A DNA stretch of 64,000 bases, from NCBI GenBank assembly GCA_007922225.1, contig ML679946.1, positions 91,371,313 to 91,435,312 on the forward strand, read 5' to 3'. Below, piece after piece: positions 11,197 through 20,808 of this stretch. The stretch's first letter is position 1. The number at the start of each line of letters is the position of its first letter. The position numbers and the translations under genes were made by a program. This DNA is from Emydura subglobosa. Taxonomy: Eukaryota; Chordata; Testudines; Chelidae. Under the pieces are notes generated by a model that saw only the letters and a list, made by a program, of their open reading frames with translations, searched no databases and was not told the DNA's origin.

Positions 11197-12334
11197 GGTC
11201 TTCATTTCATCCCCTTCCTCAGGAATATTTTATTACAGTTCAGTAATATTGTTAGGGGATGGTTTGTTTCTACCATTAAAAATAATAATACTTTGTTTAC
11301 AAAAGGATCTCGGGTCACTATATTCACTACTGATCACAGACTCCCAAAGCAAAGAATTTTGGGAGCTGAACCCAGTCATGCCTGCTGGGTAAGGACAGCT
11401 GATACATGGTGATCTGTAGCATGGGGCCTGGTCTAAAAGTGGGAGACTTGCAGAATTCCATCCCTGGAGAGATAAAGGCATGAGGCCTGAGACAAGAAGA
11501 AGCATGGCCCAAAGTCACCTCTGTGGTAGCAAGCACTAGAAGAGTTACTTATATGATAAAACGTATGCTTTAATGCTGCTATTTACATGATTCTCTAATA
11601 GCTTTCAGAATAAAGAAAACATCAACATTTTCACTTTGTCTTTCATAACTGGAACAAAGTTGATCTCATTGAAGCTGATAGTGAAGTGGATAAGAGGATC
11701 TAAAGAGTAATTTGAGATGATAAAAAAAGAAAAGAACTCCAAAAAATAAAAACCAAAGAAGCCCTAGCATTCAACTTCAAAACGTTAACACTCATCCAGG
11801 CTGCGATCTTAATACGGCAAGAAGAAAGTCAAAATATTGTCTCATCAGGATCCAGAGGAAACACTCACACACATCTGGATATCATAGTAAAAGCAGCCAA
11901 AACCAGGTAGGGAAGTGAAAATGCTCCAGACCTAGGAAAGCCTGGCTCACAATCTACAGAAGACACTCTTTGCTTTGTGCAGCAGTTAAAACAGATTTCA
12001 AACAAGCTCAGTTCTATGCTAGTGGTACTTAACAAAGACAACCCAATGCTCTGTCAGTGGAGCTTGACATAACATAAGTTGGGGAAAGGGATGATTTTTA
12101 GTTCTTTAATGTTTTCATAACATCTTAATACACATAGCTTAATAATCATGCTTTGCTATCAGGTTTTAACCTTAACTTACATCTGTGAGTGGTTATATTT
12201 TTTAATGTGTACTAAGTTACAAAGCTGTATATAAATGTTTCATGTTGCAATATGCATTGGAATTCATGATATATTTACTGCACCTTCAATGGCTTTTTAA
12301 TAATTATGGTAATTCTTTGGATTTTTTTATACGC
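11197..12334. other. Unassigned
   Basis: No gene or recognised repeat. The two minus frames near 11233-11536 overlap each other in different phases and carry no domain. Confidence 0.4.
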
Positions 12335-12387
12335 ATCTCTCTCTCTCTCTCTCTGACACGCACACACACACAGATGCACACACACAT
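12335..12387. repeat. Microsatellite (CT)n(CA)n
   Basis: A CT run of about 9 units (12335-12353) is followed by interrupted CA repeats to 12387. Confidence 0.97.
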
Positions 12388-13530
12388 TTCATAGTAATCC
12401 TTTGATGGCATTTGGAAACATCTAGAGGCCACCCCTCTCCTACCCCCAAAAACAAGTACTGTGACTATACTTTGTACAGGTACTAGTAAAGCAAGAGTAC
12501 TTTGTTTTCCCCCAAAGCACTATCTTAGTTAAATGGTTCTGCAGCTGAGTCCCCAGAGAAACAATGCAAAAGTGTTTGCACAAGGACTAGGGATAGCTAG
12601 GTGCCTGTTCCTTTAAAAGGGAATTCACCTACAAATGCTCCCTGCAGTTTTTTTCTATCCCAGAGGGAAGCCCTGAATTCAAGAAGCATGAAAAATAAAA
12701 AAGAAATCTGTCTAGGATGAGAAGCCAGAAGATAAGGATATTATTTCTGAGAATTTTTCATGAGATAATACTCGTGTGTTGCTCAGACTCTGAAGTCTCT
12801 GATTTAACTGCCTTTCATAAAGTTTGAGGTGGAGGAAGATCAAAGCTTTTTTGCTTTTTACTCCATGGCACCCCAAAAAGCACATTTTTCTTGCACAATA
12901 TATTACTAAAGCATAAGAGTTTTGCAAGACTCCACATTTTTCAAGAACTTCTCATGAAAAGGCAGGTTATAAATTTGTTGCAACCTTGCAGGGTCTCCCT
13001 TAGAGAGATCTGACTTCAGATGTCTTGGATTAACTAGTACAGATGTCGAATCAGAAGTACTGTAAACAATTAAAAAGCACAGTGGCCAAATTAAACTAAG
13101 GTTCTTAGGCAAAGCCTTAACTAGCCTATTTGGTCTGGAATCAAGAGAGATGTGTCTGCAACCAAATGTTTGCTTAGTAGTCATATGTTCTTTACATTTG
13201 GTGGTGGAGGATTCCCCCTGAATACAAAGACAGATTTGTCTGTTGCAGCCGAACTTGAATAATAAAAAGCTTGACTCTTTTTCACACAAGTGTAACTAGA
13301 AATAAATTGACTGTCTTAGGTACTCACAACAATTCTGTCCCTAGTATGATTCTGATGTACAGGGCTTCTTTGTTCTCACTTTTGGGTCCAAGATGGCTTG
13401 TGTGAAAAACATGTTCACGAGAGAAAACACACCATGCACAAAAAGTCTTTTTTTGGGTGAATATTCAACTTTGTGTACTCCCTTAGCTTGACAATATAGC
13501 CTTTACAGTGACTTTTTATCCCTCTCTTAC
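12388..13530. other. Unassigned
   Basis: A 127-aa minus frame at 12906-13289 has no recognisable domain and no conserved-looking structure. I see nothing else. Confidence 0.4.
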
Positions 13531-13690
13531 AGGGCATGTCTACACTGCATCAGGAGGCAAGCTTCTCAGCTGGGGTCCACAGATTCACACAAGCAGGGTT
13601 CTCACTAGTGCTCCACAATTAGCTGTGGCTATTTGGCAGGTCAGGCCCTGAAGCCTAGGAGAAGAGACTTGGGCTTGAGAATTTTGAGAT
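13531..13690. mobile_element. Partial 'GTCTACACT' inverted-repeat element
   Basis: Begins AGGGCATGTCTACACTGC, the terminal sequence shared with elements at 14475, 25627, 32030 and 53431. No matching right end was found within several hundred bases, so only one side seems to survive. The right boundary is a guess. Confidence 0.5.
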
Positions 13691-14183
13691 CAACTCTAAA
13701 ACATCAGGGTATGGAACATGAAGGCCAGAGATGTGGCAGGACAAAGTACAGGGTCCTCAGTTCTCTGCTTCACTGGGCAGCAGAGGCAACTCTCTGGAAA
13801 CGCCGATCTAACACTCCCCCTCCCCGCAATTACCTATTATAATACACCATATGGGCGTATGTTTGCTTTATGAGATTTGCATTAACAGTTGTGTGTGGTA
13901 CATGCATATATATAACGCACATCCGTCTGTCTCTCTAGTAACACCACATCTGGACTATCTATTATACCTCATTTACGGACATCCTAAAAGAACCTATATA
14001 GTCACACTGAATTCTGCACCTCCCAGGTTATTCATTTAAGCAGAACTTGTGACAGAGGTGGAATGGAGGTAAAAACATTCTTTTTTTGGACAAAGCACAC
14101 CCTTTTTCAGAAGTGTAATCAATGCAGATACTCAGTGGCTCACTCACTGCAAATCTGTATTTTGGAGCATGCATCTGGAAAAC
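13691..14183. other. Unassigned
   Basis: No gene or repeat recognised. Confidence 0.4.
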
Positions 14184-14233
14184 AACCATTTTTCATTTAA
14201 TCCATTTCAACCATTTTTCATTTAATCCAAAAT
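14184..14233. repeat. Two-copy tandem repeat, period 25 bp
   Basis: AACCATTTTTCATTTAATCC occurs at 14184 and again at 14209. Confidence 0.9.
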
Positions 14234-14382
14234 GAAAATCAGCTCTGGGAAAGGGCTGCTGGGATTTACCTTGCATGTAGTTTTATATTTTTTAAAGCGG
14301 TTTGGGATTTTCAGGGTTATTAAAGTAAATATAGCTTTTGGTAGTGAGGGAAAATTTTTGATAGGTGTATCCTTTAGAGAAG

Positions 14383-14477
14383 AAGGATGGCCCAGTGATT
14401 AAGAGCACTAGCCTAGCCTTAAGAGATCTCGATTCAGTTCTCTGAGCTTTCTGTGTGATCTTGGGTAAATCACCAAG
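14383..14477 (+). repeat. MIR-like tRNA-derived SINE fragment
   Basis: GGATGGCCCAGTGATTAAGA resembles a tRNA A box, CGATTCAGTTC a decayed B box, and TGTGTGATCTTGGGTAAATC the MIR/CORE-SINE core. It is cut off at about 14477 by the start of the next element. Confidence 0.75.
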
Positions 14478-14671
14478 GGATTGTCTACACTGGTGCTTCT
14501 GCCAGCAAATTTGTTTTTGTTGCTCCGGGGTGTGAAAAAACACCCTGCTGAGAGATATAAGCCTAAGCACTAGTGTAGCCGCATTATGTCAGTGCGAGGG
14601 AGGTCTCCTGCCGACATAATAAATCTACCTAAATGGGGGGTGGTAGCTATGTCGGTGGGAGAGCTCTGGGA
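14475..14671. mobile_element. 'GTCTACACT' inverted-repeat element, decayed
   Basis: Starts GGGATTGTCTACACTGGTG. The interior has a local palindrome around GTGTGAAAAAACACCC and TGTCAGTGCGAGGGAG followed by TCTCCTGCCGACATA. The right end (CTATGTCGGTGGGAGAG) does not fold onto the left start, so the right terminus may be lost. It directly abuts the SINE. Confidence 0.6.
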
Positions 14672-15706
14672 TAAACATGTTACAGGTGGATAAAGTGCTC
14701 ACAACCAGTCACTTAAACATTGCACTCATCCAGAACATTTCCCAGGCTGACCAAGATGCCCTCAGCATCCCAAAGACCTTGGGCCTATTTGCTGGCCCAA
14801 CACACACACCTAAACTAGGCCTACCTCGCAGCTTCTGGATCCCCATTTCTTGCTCTGTGGATACAGAATTCATCCATTTGGTTGCCACAAAAGGTCAGAG
14901 TGTATTTAGCCCGGATGGGAATGGTGCAGGGAGTCTTCCTCACCTCTTGCAAAACCCACAGGCACTCTCCCTTTTGGTTACTGGGGAGAATTCCTCCATG
15001 AGTTGGCCAGCTGCTCACAACCCCAAAACTAGGCTGTGCCACACCAACACAGGACTATGCCTAAGTGGCACAGCTGAGCCCACATTGCCGTAGGGACTAA
15101 CGGCATTCCCTACCACCAGTGCAAACCTTTAGTGACTTGGACATAAATACAAAAGAAGGTAAAATCTGTTTGTTTATATCAGCTTCCTGAAAGGGAAATT
15201 AAATTTACAATTGTCTGCTAGTTATACCAAGATGCCACAGGATTACCATTCTCTGGCCCAACAGCTGGAAGGGGTAAAAACTGATGGACTATTTATTTAC
15301 TACCTATGGGGAGAGCTTTTGCAGCTCAATAGATGGCAACTTTTTAAAATGTATTATGTAAAAAGCTTTCCGACTCTGATTGCAAGTAGTTTATGTGAGG
15401 GGATTCACTCATCTCCACATTATATTCTCTGCTACTTGTTTCTATTCCTTTATTAATTAGACTTTGCTTCCAAAATCAGTAGTTTTCAAAAATGATCATA
15501 TAATGGACTACTCTCATAGACCACCTCTCTTCCCAGCCTCCCAATCCAAATCAAACACATTTCCTAGAGACAGTAGAGCTGGACTATATGAACAAAAAGC
15601 CTACACTCCATGAAGGAATAATATTTGACTACCACTCCCTTTTTTGTACTCCTACGTTTTTGCACATCTTTCCAGTGCCACATATAAAACTGATTCTATA
15701 TATTTT
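14672..15706. other. Unassigned
   Basis: The 138-aa + frame at 14677-15093 has no recognisable domain. I treat it as chance. Confidence 0.4.
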
Positions 15707-15711
15707 ATATT

Positions 15712-15918
15712 ATTAGAGAGACTCTCTTTTATTGGACGAACTTCTGTTGGCAAGAGAGGCAAGCTTTCGAGCTTATAGAGAGTTCTTCAGGACTGGGAAA
15801 TGTATTCAGAGTGTCATAGCTAAATATAAGATGGAACAGATTGTTTAGCACAAGTAGTTTGCACATATTTCAAAGGACCGTTCAAGGTGAAGTGGCCCAT
15901 TAACACCTCTCCAGTCAC
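15712..15918 (+). repeat. Left inverted arm of the Penelope-like element
   Basis: Pairs with 17099-17323 in reverse complement over about 210 bp, with small indels. It begins TATTAGAGAGACTC and contains TTTTATTGGACGAACTT. Confidence 0.88.
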
Positions 15919-16057
15919 GGCGGGGGTGGGGGATGGGGAAGAGGGGATGTTGAGAGGGTAGTCAGTTATAGATTAATATAATAAACCATAATTCCAGTGC
16001 CTTTATTCAATTCATGATTTTTAGTGCCTAGCAAATTTATGAGTTTAAGCTCCCATC

Positions 16058-16300
16058 TCACCTTCTGAAGATGTTGTGCAGGTTTCCTTTGAGGATGAGG
16101 ACTGAGAAGTCAGATACAGGGTGATCATTTTGTAAAAAGTATTCACTCACAGGTGTTATGATATTTTGTCTTTTATCATTTCTTTGTGTGAGTTCATTCA
16201 AGAACGTAGTAATACATTTCTCCCAGATAATTGTTATTGGGGAATTTAATGCACTGGATGAGGTACACCACAAGTTGTGATAGGCATGTATGGGACCCAT
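16058..16300 (-). pseudogene. Penelope-like endonuclease-region remnant
   Basis: The frame contains VSEYFLQNDHPVSDFSV, which corresponds in position and pattern to the segment after the GIY-YIG core in the intact-looking copy at 42249-42701 (PVGKHFSLSGHFVNDLKV there). The YIG-Q-T core itself is not readable, so the nuclease is dead. Confidence 0.55.
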
Positions 16301-16721
16301 GGATCTTGAAAGGTTAGTTGTAAGGGGTGTTGATTATCATAGCAGTGGAGCTATGTCTCTGACAGCGTCCGGTGCTGCTTTTAGTTGCTGTGTTGTGGTC
16401 TGTGGTGAGCTTCCCTCTGATGATAAGCTTGGAGAGGTTGGGGGGTTGTTTGAAGGCCAGAAGAGGGTGTTCAGGAAAGATTTATTTCAGGTTGTGATCC
16501 CCATTGAGTATGGGTTATAATTATTTGATGATACCCTATATTGGTTCCAGTGTGAGGTGGTAGGTGACAACTAGGGGTGTGTGGTTAGAGGGGTTTTATT
16601 TATGTATCGAAGCAGGTTCTTTTGGAGTATTTGGGTGGCCCATTCCATGATGCGATCTTCTTCTCTGGTGGAGTGTCCTTGTTTGGTGATGGTGGTTTAA
16701 GCGTGTTAAGGTGTATATCCT

Positions 16722-17066
16722 TCAAGGAGCATATTCTGTGTTTCTGAGTGTCTGGGTATACATAACAGATTTCTTGATGTGTTTGGGGGTGGTTACTGGA
16801 TTGAGAAGGTAGGTGTGGCAATCTGTGGGTTTCTTGTATATAGTTGTCAGAAGGGTTCCATTGTTGAAGCTGATTCTGGTGTGGAAGTGTTCCCAGTGTT
16901 CCAGAGAGAGTTTAATGGATGGATGTTGGTTGTTGAAATTGTTGGCGAAATCTGTGAGGGAGCTTAGGTCATCTGTCCTGAGGATGAAAATATCATATAT
17001 GTGTCTCAGATATGTCACTGGTTTTGTGGTGTATTTGTCCAGAAGTTCTTCTTCAAGGTGACCCAT
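16722..17066 (-). pseudogene. Penelope-like reverse-transcriptase C-terminal remnant
   Basis: 114 residues. Residues 21-30 read RHIYDIFILR, the RT motif C position, where the usual IDD has become IYD, so one catalytic Asp is lost. Residues 74-87 read TTIYKKPTDCHTYL, a Penelope-family signature also seen as TTLYRKPTDHNTYL in the 41.97-kb element. The 5' RT motifs (A and B) are absent because the element is truncated just upstream, where the inverted arm begins. The next frame (16600-16821) overlaps in another phase. Confidence 0.88.
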
Positions 17067-17098
17067 GAAGAGGTTGGAATATTCCCCTAGCCCACCCC

Positions 17099-17323
17099 CA
17101 TGACTGGAGAGGTGTTAATGGGCCACTTCAACTTATATGGTCCTTTGAAATATGTGTTAACTACTTATGGTAAACAATCTGTTCCACTTTGTATTTAGTT
17201 GTGACAATCTGAGTACATTTCCTATGAAGAAGATCTCTGAATAAGCTTGAAAGCTTGCCTCTCTTATCAATAGAAAGTTGGTCCAATAAAAGATATGACC
17301 TCGCCCACCTTGTCTCTCTAATA
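17099..17323 (-). repeat. Right inverted arm of the Penelope-like element
   Basis: Reverse-complement partner of 15712-15918. It continues past the pairing into TATCCTGTAACCAACACAG. Confidence 0.88.
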
Positions 17324-17356
17324 TCCTGTAACCAACACAGCTACAACAACACTGCC

Positions 17357-17718
17357 TACAACAATAGTTATTATATTATTGTAATATCTGAGAACCTCTG
17401 AAATATTTATGATAGAAATAATCTGTGTTCCTTTTCAGCCTTCAGGAGAAAGAACTTGAATAGTAGTGGGTTTTGTATTTGGTTTAAAAATGTGTGTGTG
17501 TATGTGTAACTTGTTGAGGGAAAGCAGAGTCAAAGAGGTGAATTTTGCATTTTGTTCTAGGCACTATCTTAATTATAGTTTCCATATACATGGACCATAC
17601 TCTATCCCTTCCCCTGTTTTACAATCATTTCTTAAGTGGGAATCCTCTTGTTATTTGTATCCTCGATAAATGCTTCAAGCAGTTGCAATCACAGTAACAG
17701 GGTGAAGAACCCCACAGA
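17357..17718. other. Unassigned
   Basis: Includes a short impure TG run near 17490-17508. Nothing else was recognised. Confidence 0.4.
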
Positions 17719-17791
17719 GGGTCTGATCCAAAGCCCATTTGGAGTCAGTGGGAGTCTTTTCAATTATTTCAATGGGCTTTGGGTTAGGCCC
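17719..17791. mobile_element. 73-bp palindromic mini-element
   Basis: Left arm GGGTCTGATCCAAAGCCCAT and right arm ATGGGCTTTGGGTTAGGCCC are near-perfect reverse complements around GTCAGTGGGAGTC. This sequence type is very frequent in turtle and crocodilian DNA, by memory. It is likely a MITE or a remnant of one. Confidence 0.85.
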
Positions 17792-18774
17792 AGGGAGAGG
17801 AGTATTACACAGCTCTCTAAAGGTGCATCATGCTCCCTGCTGGCAGAGAATTCCATAGTCAACATTACCCCACCCAGAATACCCTGCCCCAGGGTCTTTT
17901 AACCCTGTGGGACATCACTGCAACATCCCTGTTGCAATGGGATATGGATAGGTTTCTCTCAGGTTCCCTCTCAACAGTATTCCACTGAGGACTTTCAAGT
18001 CAGAACGAGGATCTTGAAACTGATTTGAAATTAGGTAAGGAGTGATTGTAAAGCACAGCATGTGACAGACTCGAATCTCCTCAGATGTTTGACCTAGAAG
18101 GTATCCATCTGTCTGCTGAACAAGCTGAAGCCATAACACTCAGAGCCTTGGGTGGAGTTTGCTGGGCTAGGTTAGAAGTGATGAAAGCAAGGATCATCAT
18201 GGGAAAGATCCCACCTGAAACACATACCTGTCTGAAGCAGAGACTGGCTGCTTCACGTATGCATACAGATCAGGGATGGCAAAACATAACAGCGTGTTCC
18301 AGAGATGTTTTCCAAAACATCATAGAACCTCCCTTAAAAATAGGAATGTATATTGTTTCTCTGCCATTCCTTTATCCCTTCTTTGACAAGAAACAAAAAT
18401 TCATCAGTGTCATGCTCAGAGCTAAGCTTCAAGGCTACCACACCCCAGATATTTAGAACCACAGGCTGCTTTCATCCATGTCGAACTGGGCAACAATGAC
18501 TGAAGAAAGACAAAGTAGAGGAATTTCACTCACTGAAGATGAGTGTCAGTTCCAGACACCTTTAGAAGCAAAAACGACATGATATAAGAAATGTAAAATG
18601 CTAGGCTGGTAGAGACCTGGCTTATTTATCTAATTTCTTCATGTGTGAAGCTCCTTTTGCTGCAGCAATTATGGGTAGCATATCAGCTAACATAACACAC
18701 TACATCTAATGCACAGCAAAGAGAATGTCCCAGTGGCACTTACCATGCATGGAATAAGAAACAATAACTGACTG
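17792..18774. other. Unassigned
   Basis: A 123-aa + frame at 18085-18456 and a 74-aa minus frame lie here. Neither has a recognisable domain or splice context. Confidence 0.4.
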
Positions 18775-18905
18775 TTTTACATTTATATGGTATTTTTCCA
18801 TCCTGGAGGATTACAAAGCACTTGACAAATTTAAACTTCTCTACAGATTATGTATGGAGAGCCATTTCTCCCAGCACTGAGACACAGGCAGCCTTGTGCA
18901 CAACA
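18775..18905. repeat. Possible old SINE/LINE fragment
   Basis: TTTATATGGTATTTTTCCATCCTG then GATTACAAAGCACTTGACAA echoes the 'TTTATATAGCGCCTTTCATC ... CAAAGCGCTTTACAAA' tail of old amniote repeats. Weak. Confidence 0.35.
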
Positions 18906-19014
18906 CTACACAAGTCAAGGTTTAGGTTTTGTGATGGAATAGCTAAAGTAATTAAAAGTGCAGCAGAAATGTCATGTCACTACCTGGACACAGACAGGCT
19001 GACCTAATGGTTGC

Positions 19015-19320
19015 AGCAGGAGTCAGGAGCAAAGCCGGGTCAGATACCAGGGGATCAGAGTCTGCAGCAGTGCGAGAGGGCAGACTGAGAGTCAGGTGTC
19101 AATCAAGGTCAAGTTACCAGGAGATCAGAATCTGAGACAGAGGGGCTGGGTCAGGATACCAGAAGGTCAAAGTAGACAGCAAGAGTAGATAGCACAGCAG
19201 AAGCACTCCTAGGCAGGGGAAAAATCGGTTGGACAGACAACTTCCTGTTCGTCTGCTTGGTTTAAATAGAAGCAGGGAAATAATCAGGACCCGCGGAGCT
19301 CCACCAATCAGATGCCAGGA
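19015..19320. repeat. Imperfect GGTCAG/AGATCAGA-type repeat
   Basis: Variants of GTCAGGATACCAGGAGATCAGA recur several times (about 19038, 19110 and 19150) with irregular spacing, followed by TTTAAATAGAAGCAGGG and a CCAATCAGA motif. It resembles a dispersed turtle repeat with an internal minisatellite. No coding. Confidence 0.45.
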
Positions 19321-19812
19321 CTGGAGTCCTCTGTCAGAGTTGAGTTTCTAATTCTGATGACTGATAATAGGTCATTGGGCAGCAGGTTGGAATTTACTGG
19401 TTCCTAAGAGCCCTGTGGACCCTGACCTGTAGGTAGGCAGAATGCAGGTGCTGGTATACATGCTGGAAATGTGGTTAAAATGCCAGGGCTAATGCCCCAC
19501 TCTTTCAAAAAGTGTCACAGGATCAAAGGGGACCGGGAGCTTTTGTGTCTCACAAAAGATGGCTCCTTCAGAAGTAGAGTATTCCCCAGGATGTAATAGC
19601 CTGGAATAGATTAGTCACTTGCCTCATAGCTGAGCAGGTTCAAATGAGGATATCACTGAGACAGAGGATTATCCCTTCCCGATGGAGGCTGACAGCCTGC
19701 TCCACCAGGATCTTGGAGCCGAAGAAAGGTAGAACACTGAGGATGGCTGAGTGGAGGAGAAAGCAATCTGGTTTTAGGCAGAGGGAAAGTTTCTTTTAAA
19801 GACTTTCTCTTT
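19321..19812. other. Unassigned
   Basis: Probably aged repeat-derived DNA continuing from the preceding segment. No specific match was made. Confidence 0.3.
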
Positions 19813-20808
19813 GGGCTGGGATCCACAAAGGCACTCAAGTGCCGAAGTCCTGTTTTTAGGCATCACTGCGATCCACAAATCTCCTGCTCAGTTGCTACCT
19901 AACCCTGTAGGCGCCTGAAGTCACTGGATGCTGAAATTTTTTCCTCTGGGCATGTGCACTGCAGCTTCACTCTTGGCACCTATTCCCTGCCTGAGCACCC
20001 ATACCACTGCCTCATGATAGGTGTCCAGATGCCTATCTCCTGCCTAAGCCCCCAAGCAATTCACAAACTGGGAAGGACAGATGGTTGTCTGCCCAATTCA
20101 AACGTGGGGGTCTGATTTGCTAGGTGGCCTTTGAGCATGGCTGCTGGATTAGACTCCTCAGGTTCAAGTCCGTCTCCTCCTGAAGGGATTTAAATAAGAA
20201 TCTTCCTCTCTCAGATGAGATGGGAGCACTAGGCAGTAGTGCCATTCTAACACTTTCTCTGGCCCAGTTAATAATTAAGTATTCCATTGTTTAATTGAAG
20301 TGGAACGACTTCAGCGGGAGAGATTGAGGAAGACCCATATCAGACTATTCCATAGCCTAGTGGCTCCAGCATGTGTCTAAGAGGTGGTTGATCCTCATTC
20401 AAATCCCTCCTTCTCCTCCTCAAGCAGAGAGGGGGACTTGAACTGGGGGGGGGGGTGTCTCCCATATTCTGGGTGACTACCCTAACCACTAGCCTAAAGA
20501 TTATAAGGATGGCTTCCTTCCTGGCTGTTCTCTTTCAGGTCCTGCACACAGTTTAAGGCGGCTAAGTGCCTCTCTCCCCCCCAATTCATGGATCACTAAC
20601 GGAGCTAGGCGCCTCTGCGCAGCCCAGAATTGGATGCCTATCTCAGAGCTTAGTACGCACCCCTCTCCTTGGCAACTCCCATTGGCTATCTTAAGCTGCT
20701 CCCCACCTACCAAGCTGGCCTTTGTAGAGTGCATTCTGAGGTGCTTATCTCTCGCCATGCATTATCTAGGAGCCTACCACCTGACTCAGGCTTTGTGGAT
20801 TGCAGCGT
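19813..20808. mobile_element. About 1-kb palindromic element with tRNA-like modules
   Basis: Left end GGGCTGGGATCCACAAAGG (19813) folds onto right end CTTTGTGGATTGCAGCG (to 20807). The interior carries repeated GCGCCT/AGGCGCC phrases (for example 19910, 20608). Three tRNA-like pol III promoter modules are visible: B box GGTTCAAGTCC at 20161-20171 (+); A-box-like TAGCCTAGTGGCTC at 20353 with ATTCAAATCCC at 20397 (+); and, on the minus strand, a B box at 20435-20445 with an A box within 20481-20497. No transposase. It shares layout with the shorter copy at 50380. Superfamily unknown. Confidence 0.65.

Larger units (their letters stand above)
15707..17356 (-). mobile_element. Penelope-like element between inverted end copies
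   Basis: On the minus strand a truncated Penelope-like RT (16722-17066) is followed by decayed endonuclease-region sequence (16058-16300, minus). Both sides are bounded by the same end sequence in opposite orientation: 15712-15918 is the approximate reverse complement of 17099-17323, with matching marks GGCAAGCTTTCGAGCTT / AAGCTTGAAAGCTTGCC and GTTAATGGGCC. The right side ends ACCAACACAGCTACAACAAC, a phrase I associate with these elements in reptile genomes. Partial inverted copies are known for Penelope-like elements. Coding is dead. Confidence 0.88.

Noticed and set aside
14677..15093. 138-aa + frame
   Set aside because: No recognisable domain, and an opposite-strand frame is open over the same bases.
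16779..17061. Two + strand frames over the Penelope-like RT
   Set aside because: They are shadows of the minus-strand RT, which carries the recognisable motifs.
20425..20505. Possible tRNA gene on the minus strand
   Set aside because: A and B boxes are present but there is no plausible acceptor stem, and the same module recurs in a repeat at 50.4 kb.
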